From contig JALENN010000011.1 in NCBI GenBank assembly GCA_022767745.1, positions 1 through 64,000 on the forward strand: a stretch of 64,000 bases of DNA, read 5' to 3'. Below, piece after piece: positions 9,298 through 18,978 of the stretch. The notes beneath the pieces are model-generated. The model worked only from the letters and a program-made list of their open reading frames with translations, had not been told where the DNA came from and searched no databases. The position numbers and the translations under genes are program-made. Each line of letters starts with the position of its first letter. Within the stretch, counting starts at the first letter, position 1. This DNA comes from Alistipes sp. (GTDB lineage Bacteria; Bacteroidota; Bacteroidia; Bacteroidales; Rikenellaceae).

Positions 9298-10353
9298 CTA
9301 CTTCACGTAGGTGAAGGTCCAATATTTAATATTGTATGCAGCGTTGGTCATGTAGAACTTGATCTTGTGCTTGCCCTCGGGAAGCTCGATTTCAAACGGG
9401 GTGTGGTCCATGTAGTTGCCCCAGCCGCCGCTCGCAGCAATCGTAAGCTCCTCGGTGATGGTCTCGCCATCGAGATCGACATGGAACGTTCCGCCGTTAC
9501 CCGATGCGTTCACCTGTACGCGGTACGTACCTGCATCCTGAACATCGACCGTGAAGAGCAGCCACTCACCCGAAGAGGTATAACCGATATTACCGGCGCC
9601 CTCGATATCAACACCGGGACTGTTGGTATCACCACCATCGGCACGGTAGGTAGAGCCACCCTGGTTGTTGGTATCCACATCGTAGTGGGCAACGTTTCGG
9701 CCACCCTTATCGAAATCGCGGAACCACAACTCCAGAGGAGCATCGGCACTCAGGATATGCGGGCCGTTGAACGGCAGCGTCGTCGATACATAAACACTGA
9801 TATCCTTTACGATAGAGCCCTTGCGGTAGTGAACCGTGGTACTGCCTTCACCAATACCGGTAATCTCGCCGGCAAGGTTCACGCGAGCCACGTTCTCGTC
9901 ATCCGACCACCAGTCGAAATCCGACAGGGGCACGTCGTTTGCCTCCAGGGGAACCATCTCCACGGTCATCTCCGTGGTGCTGCCCACGGTGATCTCGAGA
10001 TCGTAGGCGTTGAGTTTGATGTCGGTAAGCTCGATCTTCTCCTGAACGGTCACCTCCACGCGGAAAGTCATGCCGTCACGCTCGGCGATGATGTCGGTAG
10101 AACCCGGGCCGACACCCGATACAAGGCCGGCCTCCACGGTAGCAACCTCGGGGTCGTCGGTGTACCACTGAAAACTTCCGCCATCGTTGGGACTTGCAAC
10201 CAACTGGGTCTGCTCGCCTACGAACAACGTAACAGACTGCTGATTTACAAATATCGAATAATCCACCTCCGTTCTGTCAAAGTCGTCGCATCCCGCGAAG
10301 GTCAGAGCGCCGGCGACAAACAGAGCTGCCAAATTACTAATGTATCTTTTCAT
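9298..10353 (-). CDS. Lipoprotein with BIG2-type repeats and a CBM6-like domain
   Basis: 351 residues; signal peptide with lipobox ending at Cys22 (LTFAGC). Two bacterial Ig-like (BIG2) repeats follow, about 37-112 and 113-195, each with the pattern TDDPEVATVEAGLVSGVGPG or its variant (SDDENVARVNLAGEITGIGEG). The C-terminal part (about 205-351) has the look of a family 6 carbohydrate-binding module: GEWLLFTVDVQDAGTYRVQV, then a short strand with HVDLDGE, and GKHKIKFYMTNAAYNIKYW. Probably a surface glycan-binding protein on a spacer stalk, the last gene of the locus, 17 nt after the DUF1735-like gene. Assignment of CBM6 is by pattern only. Confidence 0.8.
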   Translation of the reverse strand: MKRYISNLAALFVAGALTFAGCDDFDRTEVDYSIFVNQQSVTLFVGEQTQLVASPNDGGSFQWYTDDPEVATVEAGLVSGVGPGSTDIIAERDGMTFRVEVTVQEKIELTDIKLNAYDLEITVGSTTEMTVEMVPLEANDVPLSDFDWWSDDENVARVNLAGEITGIGEGSTTVHYRKGSIVKDISVYVSTTLPFNGPHILSADAPLELWFRDFDKGGRNVAHYDVDTNNQGGSTYRADGGDTNSPGVDIEGAGNIGYTSSGEWLLFTVDVQDAGTYRVQVNASGNGGTFHVDLDGETITEELTIAASGGWGNYMDHTPFEIELPEGKHKIKFYMTNAAYNIKYWTFTYVK

Positions 10354-10370
10354 AGTGCACGTTCGTTAAG

Positions 10371-11324
10371 TTATTCTTCTACTGTTTCATCGTCAAGATC
10401 CTCCTCGTCATCGGGGTTGAACTGCAGACGCAACTCCTCCTTCATCACGTAGGTGACACCCTCGAACGTGTACTGGTAGCACAACAGGAATGTCTTGTAG
10501 GTGTTGAATCCGTCATCCTCGATATAGAACTTGTTGGGATACTCGGGATCCTCGTTGTCGAGCTGCACGATCTGCACGTCGCGATAGGGAAGGATCTTTA
10601 CCTTGCCGTTATCGGCGATCTCGAGAATCATGGCACCGCGATAGAGGGTCTCCTCGTTGGCCTCGTAAGCCTCGTTGCCGACCATCGTACGCACGCGGTT
10701 ATCGGTAAGCGGGAAGAGCACCTTGGTTCCGGGCATCGACAGCTCCGACTGGTCACCCAGGATACGGCGCTTGCCGCGGAGCGTATAGCTCGTCGTACCG
10801 TCGCTGACAGCCCAACGGTTCTTGGTCTGCACCTTGTAGAGCAGATAGCACTTGTCGGGGTTGATCTCGCAGTGGTCGTACGTATCGACGCGCACGGGGA
10901 TCAGGTAGGTTGTGTCGGGCGAGAGTCCTGCGGGACGCACCTTCACGGGAATGACGCCGCCGGTCTGGCCAGCCTTGATCACGCACTGCAACGACGTAAT
11001 CTCGTACTTGTCCTTGGGCATGGGCTTGGCATACTTCGACACATCCTGGTCGAAGTTGTTGCGGTTGTAGGTCTCTATCAGCTCGGGATCCTCGACGATA
11101 TTCACCACCACATCCTGCTTGATGTTGTTCGTACCGCCCATCGAGAACGACAGATAGCCCTCCGACTCGGCCTTATGCAGACTGAAGACCTTGCTGTTCA
11201 TGTTGTCGGCATCACTTATGAAACCGAAAACATTCTTGTACTGCTCCCTCTCGAAGACCTTGTTATCGTTACACGCGACCAAGCCGAGAAGAGCCGCAGC
11301 AGTCAATATATATCTGAATTTCAT
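10371..11324 (-). CDS. DUF1735/DUF4361 (BT_3044-like) surface lipoprotein
   Basis: 317 residues with a lipobox ending at Cys18 (GLVAC). The N-terminal part (about 25-150) resembles DUF1735, the BT_3987-like Ig-type domain, with a GLSPDTTYLIPVRV segment at its end. The C-terminal part (about 170-310) resembles DUF4361/BT_3044. Such proteins occupy the SusE position in many Bacteroidetes utilisation loci and are thought to bind glycan at the cell surface. The C terminus is very acidic. It lies 27 nt after susD in the same operon. Confidence 0.78.
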   Translation of the reverse strand: MKFRYILTAAALLGLVACNDNKVFEREQYKNVFGFISDADNMNSKVFSLHKAESEGYLSFSMGGTNNIKQDVVVNIVEDPELIETYNRNNFDQDVSKYAKPMPKDKYEITSLQCVIKAGQTGGVIPVKVRPAGLSPDTTYLIPVRVDTYDHCEINPDKCYLLYKVQTKNRWAVSDGTTSYTLRGKRRILGDQSELSMPGTKVLFPLTDNRVRTMVGNEAYEANEETLYRGAMILEIADNGKVKILPYRDVQIVQLDNEDPEYPNKFYIEDDGFNTYKTFLLCYQYTFEGVTYVMKEELRLQFNPDDEEDLDDETVEE

Positions 11325-11351
11325 AATTTCAACTTTTTATCCGTGAAACAA

Positions 11352-13349
11352 TTAATCTTCCCAACCCGGGTTCTGGTCCACCGACGGGAGCTTGCGGATC
11401 TCGCTCAGAGGCAGCGGCAGGAACATAAGCTTCTTGTTCACCAGACGCGAACCGATACGAGACGTATTGGGGATAACACGGGTATAGAATCCGGCCTTGC
11501 CGCTGTCGACGTTCATACCGGTGATAGGCTCGCTCTCGACCTCCTCGTAGATACCCCAACGGCGAACGTCGAAGTAACGGTGGTTCTCATGCAGAAGCTC
11601 TATCATACGCTCCTTGACGATAAGATCCTGTACGGTCTGGGCGCTTGCCAACTCGCTGTCCGAAAGGCCCGGCAGACCGGCGCGGTGACGCACCTGGTCG
11701 AAGGCGTTGCGGATCTCCTGCACGTCACGCGACAGCGTATAGGTCTGGTCGCCCAGCTGCACGGTGTGCGTCGTGGTCAGGTTGTTCAGAGCCTCGGCAT
11801 ACATGAGCAGAATGTCGGCGTAGCGGATGATGGGGAACGCCTTGTCCATACGGCGGGCATTCGTACCGTCCCATGCGTCGGCCGGGTGGATGAACTTCTT
11901 AATCACGTAACCTGTCGGCGTGTAGTCGGTGGCGCTGTTGAGCTTACCGTTGGCCGAATCGTAGTAGTAGGTGATCGTCAGATTGTAAAGACCCGACGTG
12001 GTGCTCGAGCTGCAGGGCCAGTAGCACTCGCTGAAACCGATCGAGGCGTAGAAACGCATCTCGCGGTTGTTATACATGTTGAACACACCGCTGTTGAGAC
12101 GGTATCCCGAGAAGTTCTTCTGCTGGGTGGTGAAACCGCTCTCCGAATAGGGATACTTCTCGCTCGAGTTGTCGATAGGACGTCCGTCCACCATCGCATA
12201 GTTGTCGATGATCTTCTGCGGAACAGCCATACCGCTCCAACCGCCGGCCTTCAACGGGAATGCCATACGGGTATTCTCACGCAGCGTACCGCTGTTGCGG
12301 CCCCACACGAACTCGGGGTTGGTTGCAAGCACGGCCTCGCCGTTGAAACCCTCCGAATACGAACGGTAGTGGTCGATACCGGCTGCGCCGACAGGCCACG
12401 GCTCGTAGTAGTTGGGATCGCTGGTAACGCCCTCGGGCAGAGCCGGAGTATCAGAGTCGGCCTCAACCGTATAGAGACGGTACATGGGAGCACCGCCGTT
12501 GGTCATCTCCATCACACGCTTTGCAGCGGCAGCGGCCAGAGCCCAACGCGACTCGTCGTAGTTCTGCGATACGTAGTATGCGTCATCCGAGCTGCGCTTC
12601 CACGTACCGAAGCAACGCTTGGCAACGGCACCGCCGTTGAACAACGGGCTGGCGTGATAGAGACGGATACGGGCGATAAGGCCATAGGCGGCACCGCGCG
12701 TCGGACGGCCGAACTCCATGATGGGGCGCGTCGTAGGCAGCGACACGGCGGCAGCCTCCAGCTCCGAGCAGATATACTCGACAGCCTCGTCGTAGGTCGA
12801 ACGCGTGCAGTCGTATGCTGCCAGATCCTCGTTCGAGGGAATCACCTCGTCACCGACGATGATGGGAGGTCCGAACACGGTCAGGATCTTATAGTAGGCA
12901 TAGGCACGCAGGAATCGCGTCGTAGCCATGATCTCGGCACGGTCCAGAGGCGTCATATCCGCAGCCTCGTCGATGCGCTGGAAAAGGGTATTACACTTGC
13001 GGATGGCGATGTAAGAATTCTTCCACATCGTCTCGAAAGAGTAGAGGTTGCTGGCGTTGATCTCGTTCAGCACCAGACGCAGGCCGTTGTATCCGTGCAG
13101 CGTCTCATACATCGTAAACGCCTCGTCGGTAGCGAGCGGGCCCGGCGTATCGGCATTCTGATGGATAGAACCCTCGTCGGCGAAGTAGCTCGTGATGCCC
13201 CACATGTAGGCCTCGACGTTACGCGTGCTGTTGAATACCGAGTCGATCTTTATCTCGTCGGAAAAATATCTGTCTACATCGAGGAAGTTGCATGACCCGA
13301 ACATCGAAGCAACTGCCAGAGACAGAACTATCATATATAATCGCTTCAT
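11352..13349 (-). CDS. SusD/RagB family outer-membrane lipoprotein
   Basis: 665 residues, lipobox ending at Cys20 (SMFGSC) followed by NFLDVDRYFSD. SusD signs include an ATTRFLRAYAYYKILTVFG helix near residue 150, the IRYADILLMYAEALNN segment and a C-terminal ERMIELLHENHRYFDVRRWG motif. It binds the glycan and closes the SusC partner encoded 20 nt upstream. Longer than classical SusD, like the copy of the first locus, but not closely similar to it, so the two loci probably take different substrates. Confidence 0.94.
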   Translation of the reverse strand: MKRLYMIVLSLAVASMFGSCNFLDVDRYFSDEIKIDSVFNSTRNVEAYMWGITSYFADEGSIHQNADTPGPLATDEAFTMYETLHGYNGLRLVLNEINASNLYSFETMWKNSYIAIRKCNTLFQRIDEAADMTPLDRAEIMATTRFLRAYAYYKILTVFGPPIIVGDEVIPSNEDLAAYDCTRSTYDEAVEYICSELEAAAVSLPTTRPIMEFGRPTRGAAYGLIARIRLYHASPLFNGGAVAKRCFGTWKRSSDDAYYVSQNYDESRWALAAAAAKRVMEMTNGGAPMYRLYTVEADSDTPALPEGVTSDPNYYEPWPVGAAGIDHYRSYSEGFNGEAVLATNPEFVWGRNSGTLRENTRMAFPLKAGGWSGMAVPQKIIDNYAMVDGRPIDNSSEKYPYSESGFTTQQKNFSGYRLNSGVFNMYNNREMRFYASIGFSECYWPCSSSTTSGLYNLTITYYYDSANGKLNSATDYTPTGYVIKKFIHPADAWDGTNARRMDKAFPIIRYADILLMYAEALNNLTTTHTVQLGDQTYTLSRDVQEIRNAFDQVRHRAGLPGLSDSELASAQTVQDLIVKERMIELLHENHRYFDVRRWGIYEEVESEPITGMNVDSGKAGFYTRVIPNTSRIGSRLVNKKLMFLPLPLSEIRKLPSVDQNPGWED

Positions 13350-13369
13350 CTTAAATCACGTTTTTAAGG

Positions 13370-16300
13370 TTAGAAATGGACATACATCTGGAACGTAACC
13401 GACAAAGGCAGAGGATATACCTTACCGTTCTTGGTAGCCTGCTCGGGATCGAATATCTTGACCTGGTCCCAAACGCAGAGGTTGTTGCCCACAAGCTGGA
13501 AGTCAATCGACGAAATGCCGACCTTCTTCAAGGCATTGCCCTTATAGTTATAGTTCAACGTTACCTCCTGCAGACGCAGATAGTGTGCATTACCCTTCCA
13601 GAAATCCGAAGTCTGCGAGTTGTTGCTGTTGTATCCGTACTGCAGACGGGGATAGATGGCGTTGGGGTTCTCGGCCAGACTGGGATCGATGCCGTTGGCC
13701 AGAGCGTAGTCCATCGGGATCCAGCGGTTACGCGGATCGGCAGCCTGCTTCAGCACGTTACCCGTACGACCCTCGTAGAAGGGGGTGTAACCGGCACCGC
13801 CGCGGAAGTAGTCGGTACGGCCCGTACCCTTGAACAGCACACCGATGGTGAAGTTCTTGTACTGGAACTCACCTCCGAAACCGTACATCAACAGAGGATT
13901 GAAGCTGTAGGCGATGGGCACCATATCGTCGCTGTCGATACGGCCATCACCGTTCACGTCGCGATACTTGATATCACCCGGCTTAACCGTACCGAAGGTC
14001 TGGATGGGGCTGGTCTCGATATCGTACTCGTCCTTGAACAGGCCAAGCGACTGATAACCGCGAACCACGCCGTAGGGATAACCCGAAGCCTCCTGATAGG
14101 GATATGCGGGATTAGCCTCCTCCCAGTTGTCCACATCGTTCTTCGAGTAGGTGAAGTTGCCTCGCAGGGTCAGGTAGGTGTTCTTGCCCAGACGCTGCGT
14201 GAAGCTGATGTTACCATCGGCACCGTAGCTGCGCATGGCACCCACGTTACTGTAGGGCTGCGAGATCAGACCCACGTACTGCGGAACCTGCACACGCTGC
14301 TGGAAGATACCGTCACGCTTGTCGTTGAAGAAGTCGACCACGAAGGTCAGCTTGTCGTTGAACAGACGTCCCTCGATACCGAGGTCGGCCTTGATAGCCT
14401 TCTCCCACAGCAGGTTGTCGGCACCGATATACGACTCGACAAGGCTCTCCACTGCAGACGATCCGAACGGATTGACCGTACCGCGGTTAACCAGGGTCAG
14501 ATAGGGGAAACGCTGGTTTCCGGCCAGACGGTCGTTACCTACCGTACCGTACGATGCACGTATCTTCAGGAAGTTCAGGAAGGGAAGGCCGCGGCGCATG
14601 AACTCATACTGCGTGGGCACCCAACCCAATGCCACCGAGGGGAAGAAACCGAAACGGCGGCCCGGCTGGAAGTTCTCAGATCCGGTGTAACCGAAGTTGA
14701 AGTCAACCATGTAGGTATCGCGGAAGCCATAGGTCAGACGGCTAGAAATACCCTGGTAACGCATCGGGATAGAGTTCATGTTGGTGGTTCCAGCGCTTGC
14801 CGTCTTCTCGTCGCTCATGTAGTAGTAAACCAGAGCCGATACACGGTGGTCGTCAGCAAATACGCGGTCGTAGTTCAGCGTGCTCTCGAAGTGATACTTG
14901 CGATACTGGTCGGTACTCTTGCTGTAAGACGCTGCCTGCTCGGGCACACGGAGAATGGTCACGAGTTCACCCTCCTGCGTACGGCCCACGGCCTCATAGA
15001 GGGCGGGCTGGATCAGACGCGACTCGTTGAACCAGCTGGTGATGTCGTATGCGCCCTGCGCACGGATCTTGAGGCCCTCGGTTATCATCGACAGGTCCTG
15101 CTCGATGCTCAGGGTAGTCTTACCAGAAAACTCCTGCGACGAGCGGCGACCCATCTGGTTGATCATCACGTAAGGCGAAGTCTCGGCACCCGATCCCACG
15201 GCGGGCATCTGGCCGTTAGAGTAGATCATGGGAAGACGCAACGGGTTGATCGAAGCCTGCGCCTGCCATATGTAGTCGGTATTGGCAACACCGGGCTCGT
15301 TCTGCACCTTCAGGAAGCCGTCCGATCCGAAATAGATCTTGGTCGTCTTGGTGAGGTTGATGTCGATGTTGGCACGGTATGAATAGGTGTTGTAACCTAC
15401 GTTAGAGCTGTAGATGCTCGACTTGTCCTGCTTGTAAGCCGCATCCTCGATGCTGGCACCCAAGCTGAGGAAGTACTGTGCGGCCTGAGCACCGCCTCGT
15501 GCGCTGACATAGTAGCTCTGCTTCCACGAGTTGCGCTTCACGATCTCGTCCTGCCAGTTAACGTCGGGATAGAGGTCGCGGTCCAGACCGTTGCGGATAA
15601 TGTTCATCTCGATATCCGAGTAGAGGGGCTCCTCGCCGCGTACCGCACGGGCCTCGTTGGCCAGCTGCGCATACTCGTAAGCGCCCACGTATTCGGGCAG
15701 ACGCTTCAGGTGCGAGAGGGTGAATGCCACACGGGCCGTAATGTCAAGCTTGTCGATCTTACCGCGCTTGGTGGTGATGAGCACAACGCCGTTTGCACCA
15801 CGCACACCGTACACGGCCGTTGCCGATGCATCCTTAAGTACCGAGAAGCTCTCGATATCGGCCGGGTCAAGAGCGTTGATATCGCCCTCCAGACCGTCGA
15901 TGAGCACCAGGGCCGAAGCGTTGGCACCGAAGGTACCGATACCGCGGATCCAGAAATCGGCGATGTTCTTACCGGGCTCACCGCTCGACATGGTCGAGAT
16001 CACACCCGCAACACGACCTCCGAGGAGGTTGGCAACCGAAGCCACCGGCTGCTGCAGGTCATTCACGTCGACACTCGTCACGGCCGACAGCGTCGATATC
16101 TTACGCTGCGTACCGAGTGCGGTTACCACCACCTCTTCCACCTGGGTGGCACTCTCGGTGAACTTGATGTCGAGGTTCTGCTCCTGCTTGGTGACAAGAT
16201 ACTCGACATCCTTATATCCAAGGTACGAGAACAGAAGCGTGCTTCCGCGCGGAACCTTTATCGAGAACACACCCTCGGTATCGGTCATCGTACCGATCGC

Positions 16301-16450
16301 CGGGTTATCCTTCACCGTAACGCTCGCTCCTATCAACGGGCCGTTGCTGTCCGATACCTTACCCTTCATTGTATATTCCTGGGCAAATATCGACTGTACG
16401 CCTATAAATACGAATATAAATAGGGAACATATAAATGCTGAATATTTCAT
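13370..16450 (-). CDS. SusC/RagA family TonB-linked outer-membrane transporter
   Basis: 1026 residues. Signal peptide ending IFAQ, a carboxypeptidase-regulatory-like domain (MKGKVSDSNGPLIGASV), a TonB-box region (VEEVVVTALGTQRK), a plug with the SusC signature YGVRGANGVVLITTKRGK, and a C-terminal barrel ending MYVHF. It imports oligosaccharides with the SusD encoded next. It is the second gene in the operon, 22 nt after the IPT/NHL lipoprotein. Confidence 0.95.
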   Translation of the reverse strand: MKYSAFICSLFIFVFIGVQSIFAQEYTMKGKVSDSNGPLIGASVTVKDNPAIGTMTDTEGVFSIKVPRGSTLLFSYLGYKDVEYLVTKQEQNLDIKFTESATQVEEVVVTALGTQRKISTLSAVTSVDVNDLQQPVASVANLLGGRVAGVISTMSSGEPGKNIADFWIRGIGTFGANASALVLIDGLEGDINALDPADIESFSVLKDASATAVYGVRGANGVVLITTKRGKIDKLDITARVAFTLSHLKRLPEYVGAYEYAQLANEARAVRGEEPLYSDIEMNIIRNGLDRDLYPDVNWQDEIVKRNSWKQSYYVSARGGAQAAQYFLSLGASIEDAAYKQDKSSIYSSNVGYNTYSYRANIDINLTKTTKIYFGSDGFLKVQNEPGVANTDYIWQAQASINPLRLPMIYSNGQMPAVGSGAETSPYVMINQMGRRSSQEFSGKTTLSIEQDLSMITEGLKIRAQGAYDITSWFNESRLIQPALYEAVGRTQEGELVTILRVPEQAASYSKSTDQYRKYHFESTLNYDRVFADDHRVSALVYYYMSDEKTASAGTTNMNSIPMRYQGISSRLTYGFRDTYMVDFNFGYTGSENFQPGRRFGFFPSVALGWVPTQYEFMRRGLPFLNFLKIRASYGTVGNDRLAGNQRFPYLTLVNRGTVNPFGSSAVESLVESYIGADNLLWEKAIKADLGIEGRLFNDKLTFVVDFFNDKRDGIFQQRVQVPQYVGLISQPYSNVGAMRSYGADGNISFTQRLGKNTYLTLRGNFTYSKNDVDNWEEANPAYPYQEASGYPYGVVRGYQSLGLFKDEYDIETSPIQTFGTVKPGDIKYRDVNGDGRIDSDDMVPIAYSFNPLLMYGFGGEFQYKNFTIGVLFKGTGRTDYFRGGAGYTPFYEGRTGNVLKQAADPRNRWIPMDYALANGIDPSLAENPNAIYPRLQYGYNSNNSQTSDFWKGNAHYLRLQEVTLNYNYKGNALKKVGISSIDFQLVGNNLCVWDQVKIFDPEQATKNGKVYPLPLSVTFQMYVHF

Positions 16451-16472
16451 AATCAGATTGGTTCGTTAAAGA

Positions 16473-17870
16473 TTAATTAATCGAGAGTTTGCGTATACGG
16501 GCATTGCCATAGTCGGCTACGTAAACCGTACCGTCCTCGGCGATACCGATACCACGGGGAGCATTGAACAATGCCTCATCCTCGGTACCGTCCTGCCAGC
16601 CTGCCGTTCCGGGCATACCGAGCACCGTCTCGACGGTTCCCGTACGGTAGTTGTCCTTGTCGATAATCACGCGGCGGATACAGTGGTTGTCCGAATCGGC
16701 GATGTAGATATTACCATCGGCATCGCAGAACATCTGGAACGGACGGCGGAACTGGGCATTCTCCAACTTGCCGTCGCGGTGACCGCCCGACGTCTGGGGA
16801 GACGACAGACGCTCGAAAGTCTCAAGGCATGCAGCCTGAGCCTCGGCCGGATCGTCATAACCGTTGTATGCCGATACGTCGATGCAGCAGAAGCTGTTGG
16901 CCGTACCGAACGTTCCGGCAGGAGTCTCGTATGCAAGACCGTTGCTGTCGATATTCAGATAAAGGATATTCGGATGGTCGGGGTGGAACGTCATACCGTA
17001 GGTATCACCCTGGGGCGTTACGGCAATCACGGTCGTCTCATAGCTCTTGGGGTCGATACGAACCACATGTCCGAAATAGAAGCGGCAGTAGATGTAGCCG
17101 TCATCGGGGTTAACCACCATACAGTGCTTGTAACCACTGGTGATCTGTCCGGGGATACCGCTGGGCCACTTCATCTCGCGGTAACGTGGAGCCCACATCT
17201 CCTTGGGATCCAGCGTCACGAACGAACCGATCGTGGTCTCGGTGGGGAACTGTACGATCTGCGACTCGGGGTCGACGCAGGGAACGTTACCCGTACAGTT
17301 CGAAATAAGCGTAACCAGCTCGTTGTTCACCTCGTCGATACGGGCGATAGAGTAAACGTCGCCGCTGTCGCCGTTACGGCTGATGACGAAAATGTTGCCG
17401 CTCTCGTCCACGCAGCAGTAATAGGGCGAAACCTGTGCCTCCGACAGAGGACCGGCCTTGTAGATCTTGGTTCCGTTACCGACAACCGTAGCCACGGTCA
17501 TCGACGCCTCGTAGAGGAAGATGTCGTTATATACGACCGAATCCTGTCCGATGGCAACCGACAGCGTACACTCGTCTCCCGGCAGACGCGGCGCCTGAAC
17601 ATAGATCTCGCTTCCGGTGGTGCCGATAACGGCAGCCGGACGCTGGTTGAAGTAGACTCTGATGGCGCTGGGATCGGTTCCGAAATTGCTGCCCTGCAGA
17701 ATCACTTTCTCCTGATACTTTCCTTCCTTTGGGTAGAAATCGGTCAACTCGATAGGCTTCGACGGATCGTATGCCGCGCCGCCAGTCGAATCGTCGCTAC
17801 ACCCGACCGTGCCAATAGCACACAATAACGCTAAAGACACAAAGGGTTTTCTCATGTTAAGTTTGTTCAT
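16473..17870 (-). CDS. IPT/TIG-NHL repeat surface lipoprotein
   Basis: 465 residues with a lipobox ending at Cys24 (GTVGC). Residues about 40-120 form an IPT/TIG domain (LTDFYPKEGKYQEKVILQG, SNFGTDPSAIRVYFN). The remainder is an NHL-type beta-propeller with repeats such as DESGNIFVISRNG, DADGNIYIADSDNHCIRRV and EDGTVYVADYGNARIRKL. IPT/NHL lipoproteins are frequent first or last genes of Bacteroidetes glycan loci and are taken to be surface binding proteins. Here it is the first gene of the operon, which is a less usual position. An alternative start at Met6 would also keep the signal peptide. Confidence 0.85.
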   Translation of the reverse strand: MNKLNMRKPFVSLALLCAIGTVGCSDDSTGGAAYDPSKPIELTDFYPKEGKYQEKVILQGSNFGTDPSAIRVYFNQRPAAVIGTTGSEIYVQAPRLPGDECTLSVAIGQDSVVYNDIFLYEASMTVATVVGNGTKIYKAGPLSEAQVSPYYCCVDESGNIFVISRNGDSGDVYSIARIDEVNNELVTLISNCTGNVPCVDPESQIVQFPTETTIGSFVTLDPKEMWAPRYREMKWPSGIPGQITSGYKHCMVVNPDDGYIYCRFYFGHVVRIDPKSYETTVIAVTPQGDTYGMTFHPDHPNILYLNIDSNGLAYETPAGTFGTANSFCCIDVSAYNGYDDPAEAQAACLETFERLSSPQTSGGHRDGKLENAQFRRPFQMFCDADGNIYIADSDNHCIRRVIIDKDNYRTGTVETVLGMPGTAGWQDGTEDEALFNAPRGIGIAEDGTVYVADYGNARIRKLSIN

Positions 17871-18978
17871 GGTTAGAAAATTTAGTTATGTTGGGTTGGT
17901 CTTTATTTAACACATTGAAAATATACCCCAAAGGCAACGTCCGAATACTCCTTGCGGAATATTGCGAACACTGCCGCTCTTACGCTCCGGGCACGCACCT
18001 GCGCCCTACGGGTATGTCACATGCGTTGATTTAGATTAAAAGAAAGCGAAGTTGTTGTCACATCATAGGCAAAACATTTAGGTTAGTAATGGTCATATGT
18101 TTTTTAGGGTTGGGTTCATTCTTTTTGTCTCGTTTTGTCCTCCGAACTGCTCCCCGGCCATTGGCGCCGAATACGTATCACGCACATATCCGCCACGCTC
18201 CGCACTCCCGTACGGATACCGCTCCGGTTCCTTTACGGGCCGCACCGCCCGTCCGAACACATGGCACAAAAACGCATCGGCCGATGCGGCACTGTTCTCA
18301 ACTACAGGCCACACCGACTGCGACGGCTACGCTCACGCGCCGTCCGCTGTTTTCATAAGTCTGTGATTTACCGTGAAATGATACGCCCTGCGAGGGGGGG
18401 GGCAATTTTCTCCCTTCGCTCTTGCCGCAACTGCAACTCAATGCAACGGGCAAAAATTTATTCACACAGGTTTGGGGCATATTCAGTCCATTTTTCCTTC
18501 TTCGTTTACAAAGTTAACAATTATTTGCATTCACACAACAGGGCGCATCTTTTTTTTATTATATTTTTTTTCACTTTTATCGCCAGCAACTTTCAATTGG
18601 AAAATTTTTAATTTCAATACACTTGCAATGTCTTCAAAGCAGGCTTCGCACCAATACACTATGCAACAAGCAAATAACCCGCAAGTAATACATTATATAT
18701 GCGCGTGCGCGTAAGACGGTACGCTAACCCATATGCACAATGGCGGCATCTGCAGCATGTTCATACCCCCAAACATCACGGTCGTTACAGACGATTCGGA
18801 TTGCAAAATGTGCCCAAAAAGGCGACAGAAAGATATTTTTAATAATTTTAATATTATTAAATACCCTATATAACAGCCGGAGATCTGCATTATGCAGGCA
18901 TATATGTTCCCTTTTAGGCAACTATTGTCGCACGAAAACAATATCTTTGTACACATAATCCAACAACAGATTTTCTAC
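17871..18978. other. Divergent intergenic region with G9 tract
   Basis: About 1.1 kb between the second Sus locus and the GH2 gene. It contains a run of nine G at 18394-18402, a possible minus-strand -7 element TAACTTTG (18509-18516, with GTTG 19 nt upstream) that would give a leader over 600 nt long, and the -7 element of the GH2 gene (18942-18949). Open frames in this stretch encode Arg/His/Ser-rich shadows with no family. No regulator gene is present. Confidence 0.55.
18942..18949 (+). promoter_or_regulatory. -7 element of the GH2 gene promoter
   Basis: TATCTTTG (18942-18949) lies 29 nt before the chosen start codon at 18979, giving a leader of about 23 nt. This decides against the in-frame upstream ATG at 18892, which lies before the promoter. 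The -33 region is not a clear TTTG. Confidence 0.65.

Noticed and set aside
10872..15382. Very long plus-strand open frames (807 and 668 residues) opposite susD and susC
   Set aside because: They are antisense shadows caused by GC-rich codon use in the real minus-strand genes; composition is rich in Val/Arg/His with no domain, and they lack start signals.
18097..18611. Overlapping open frames of 73-158 residues in the GH2/Sus intergenic region
   Set aside because: Products are Arg/Pro/His-rich or low-complexity Phe-rich, in several frames at once, with no family sign; treated as non-coding.
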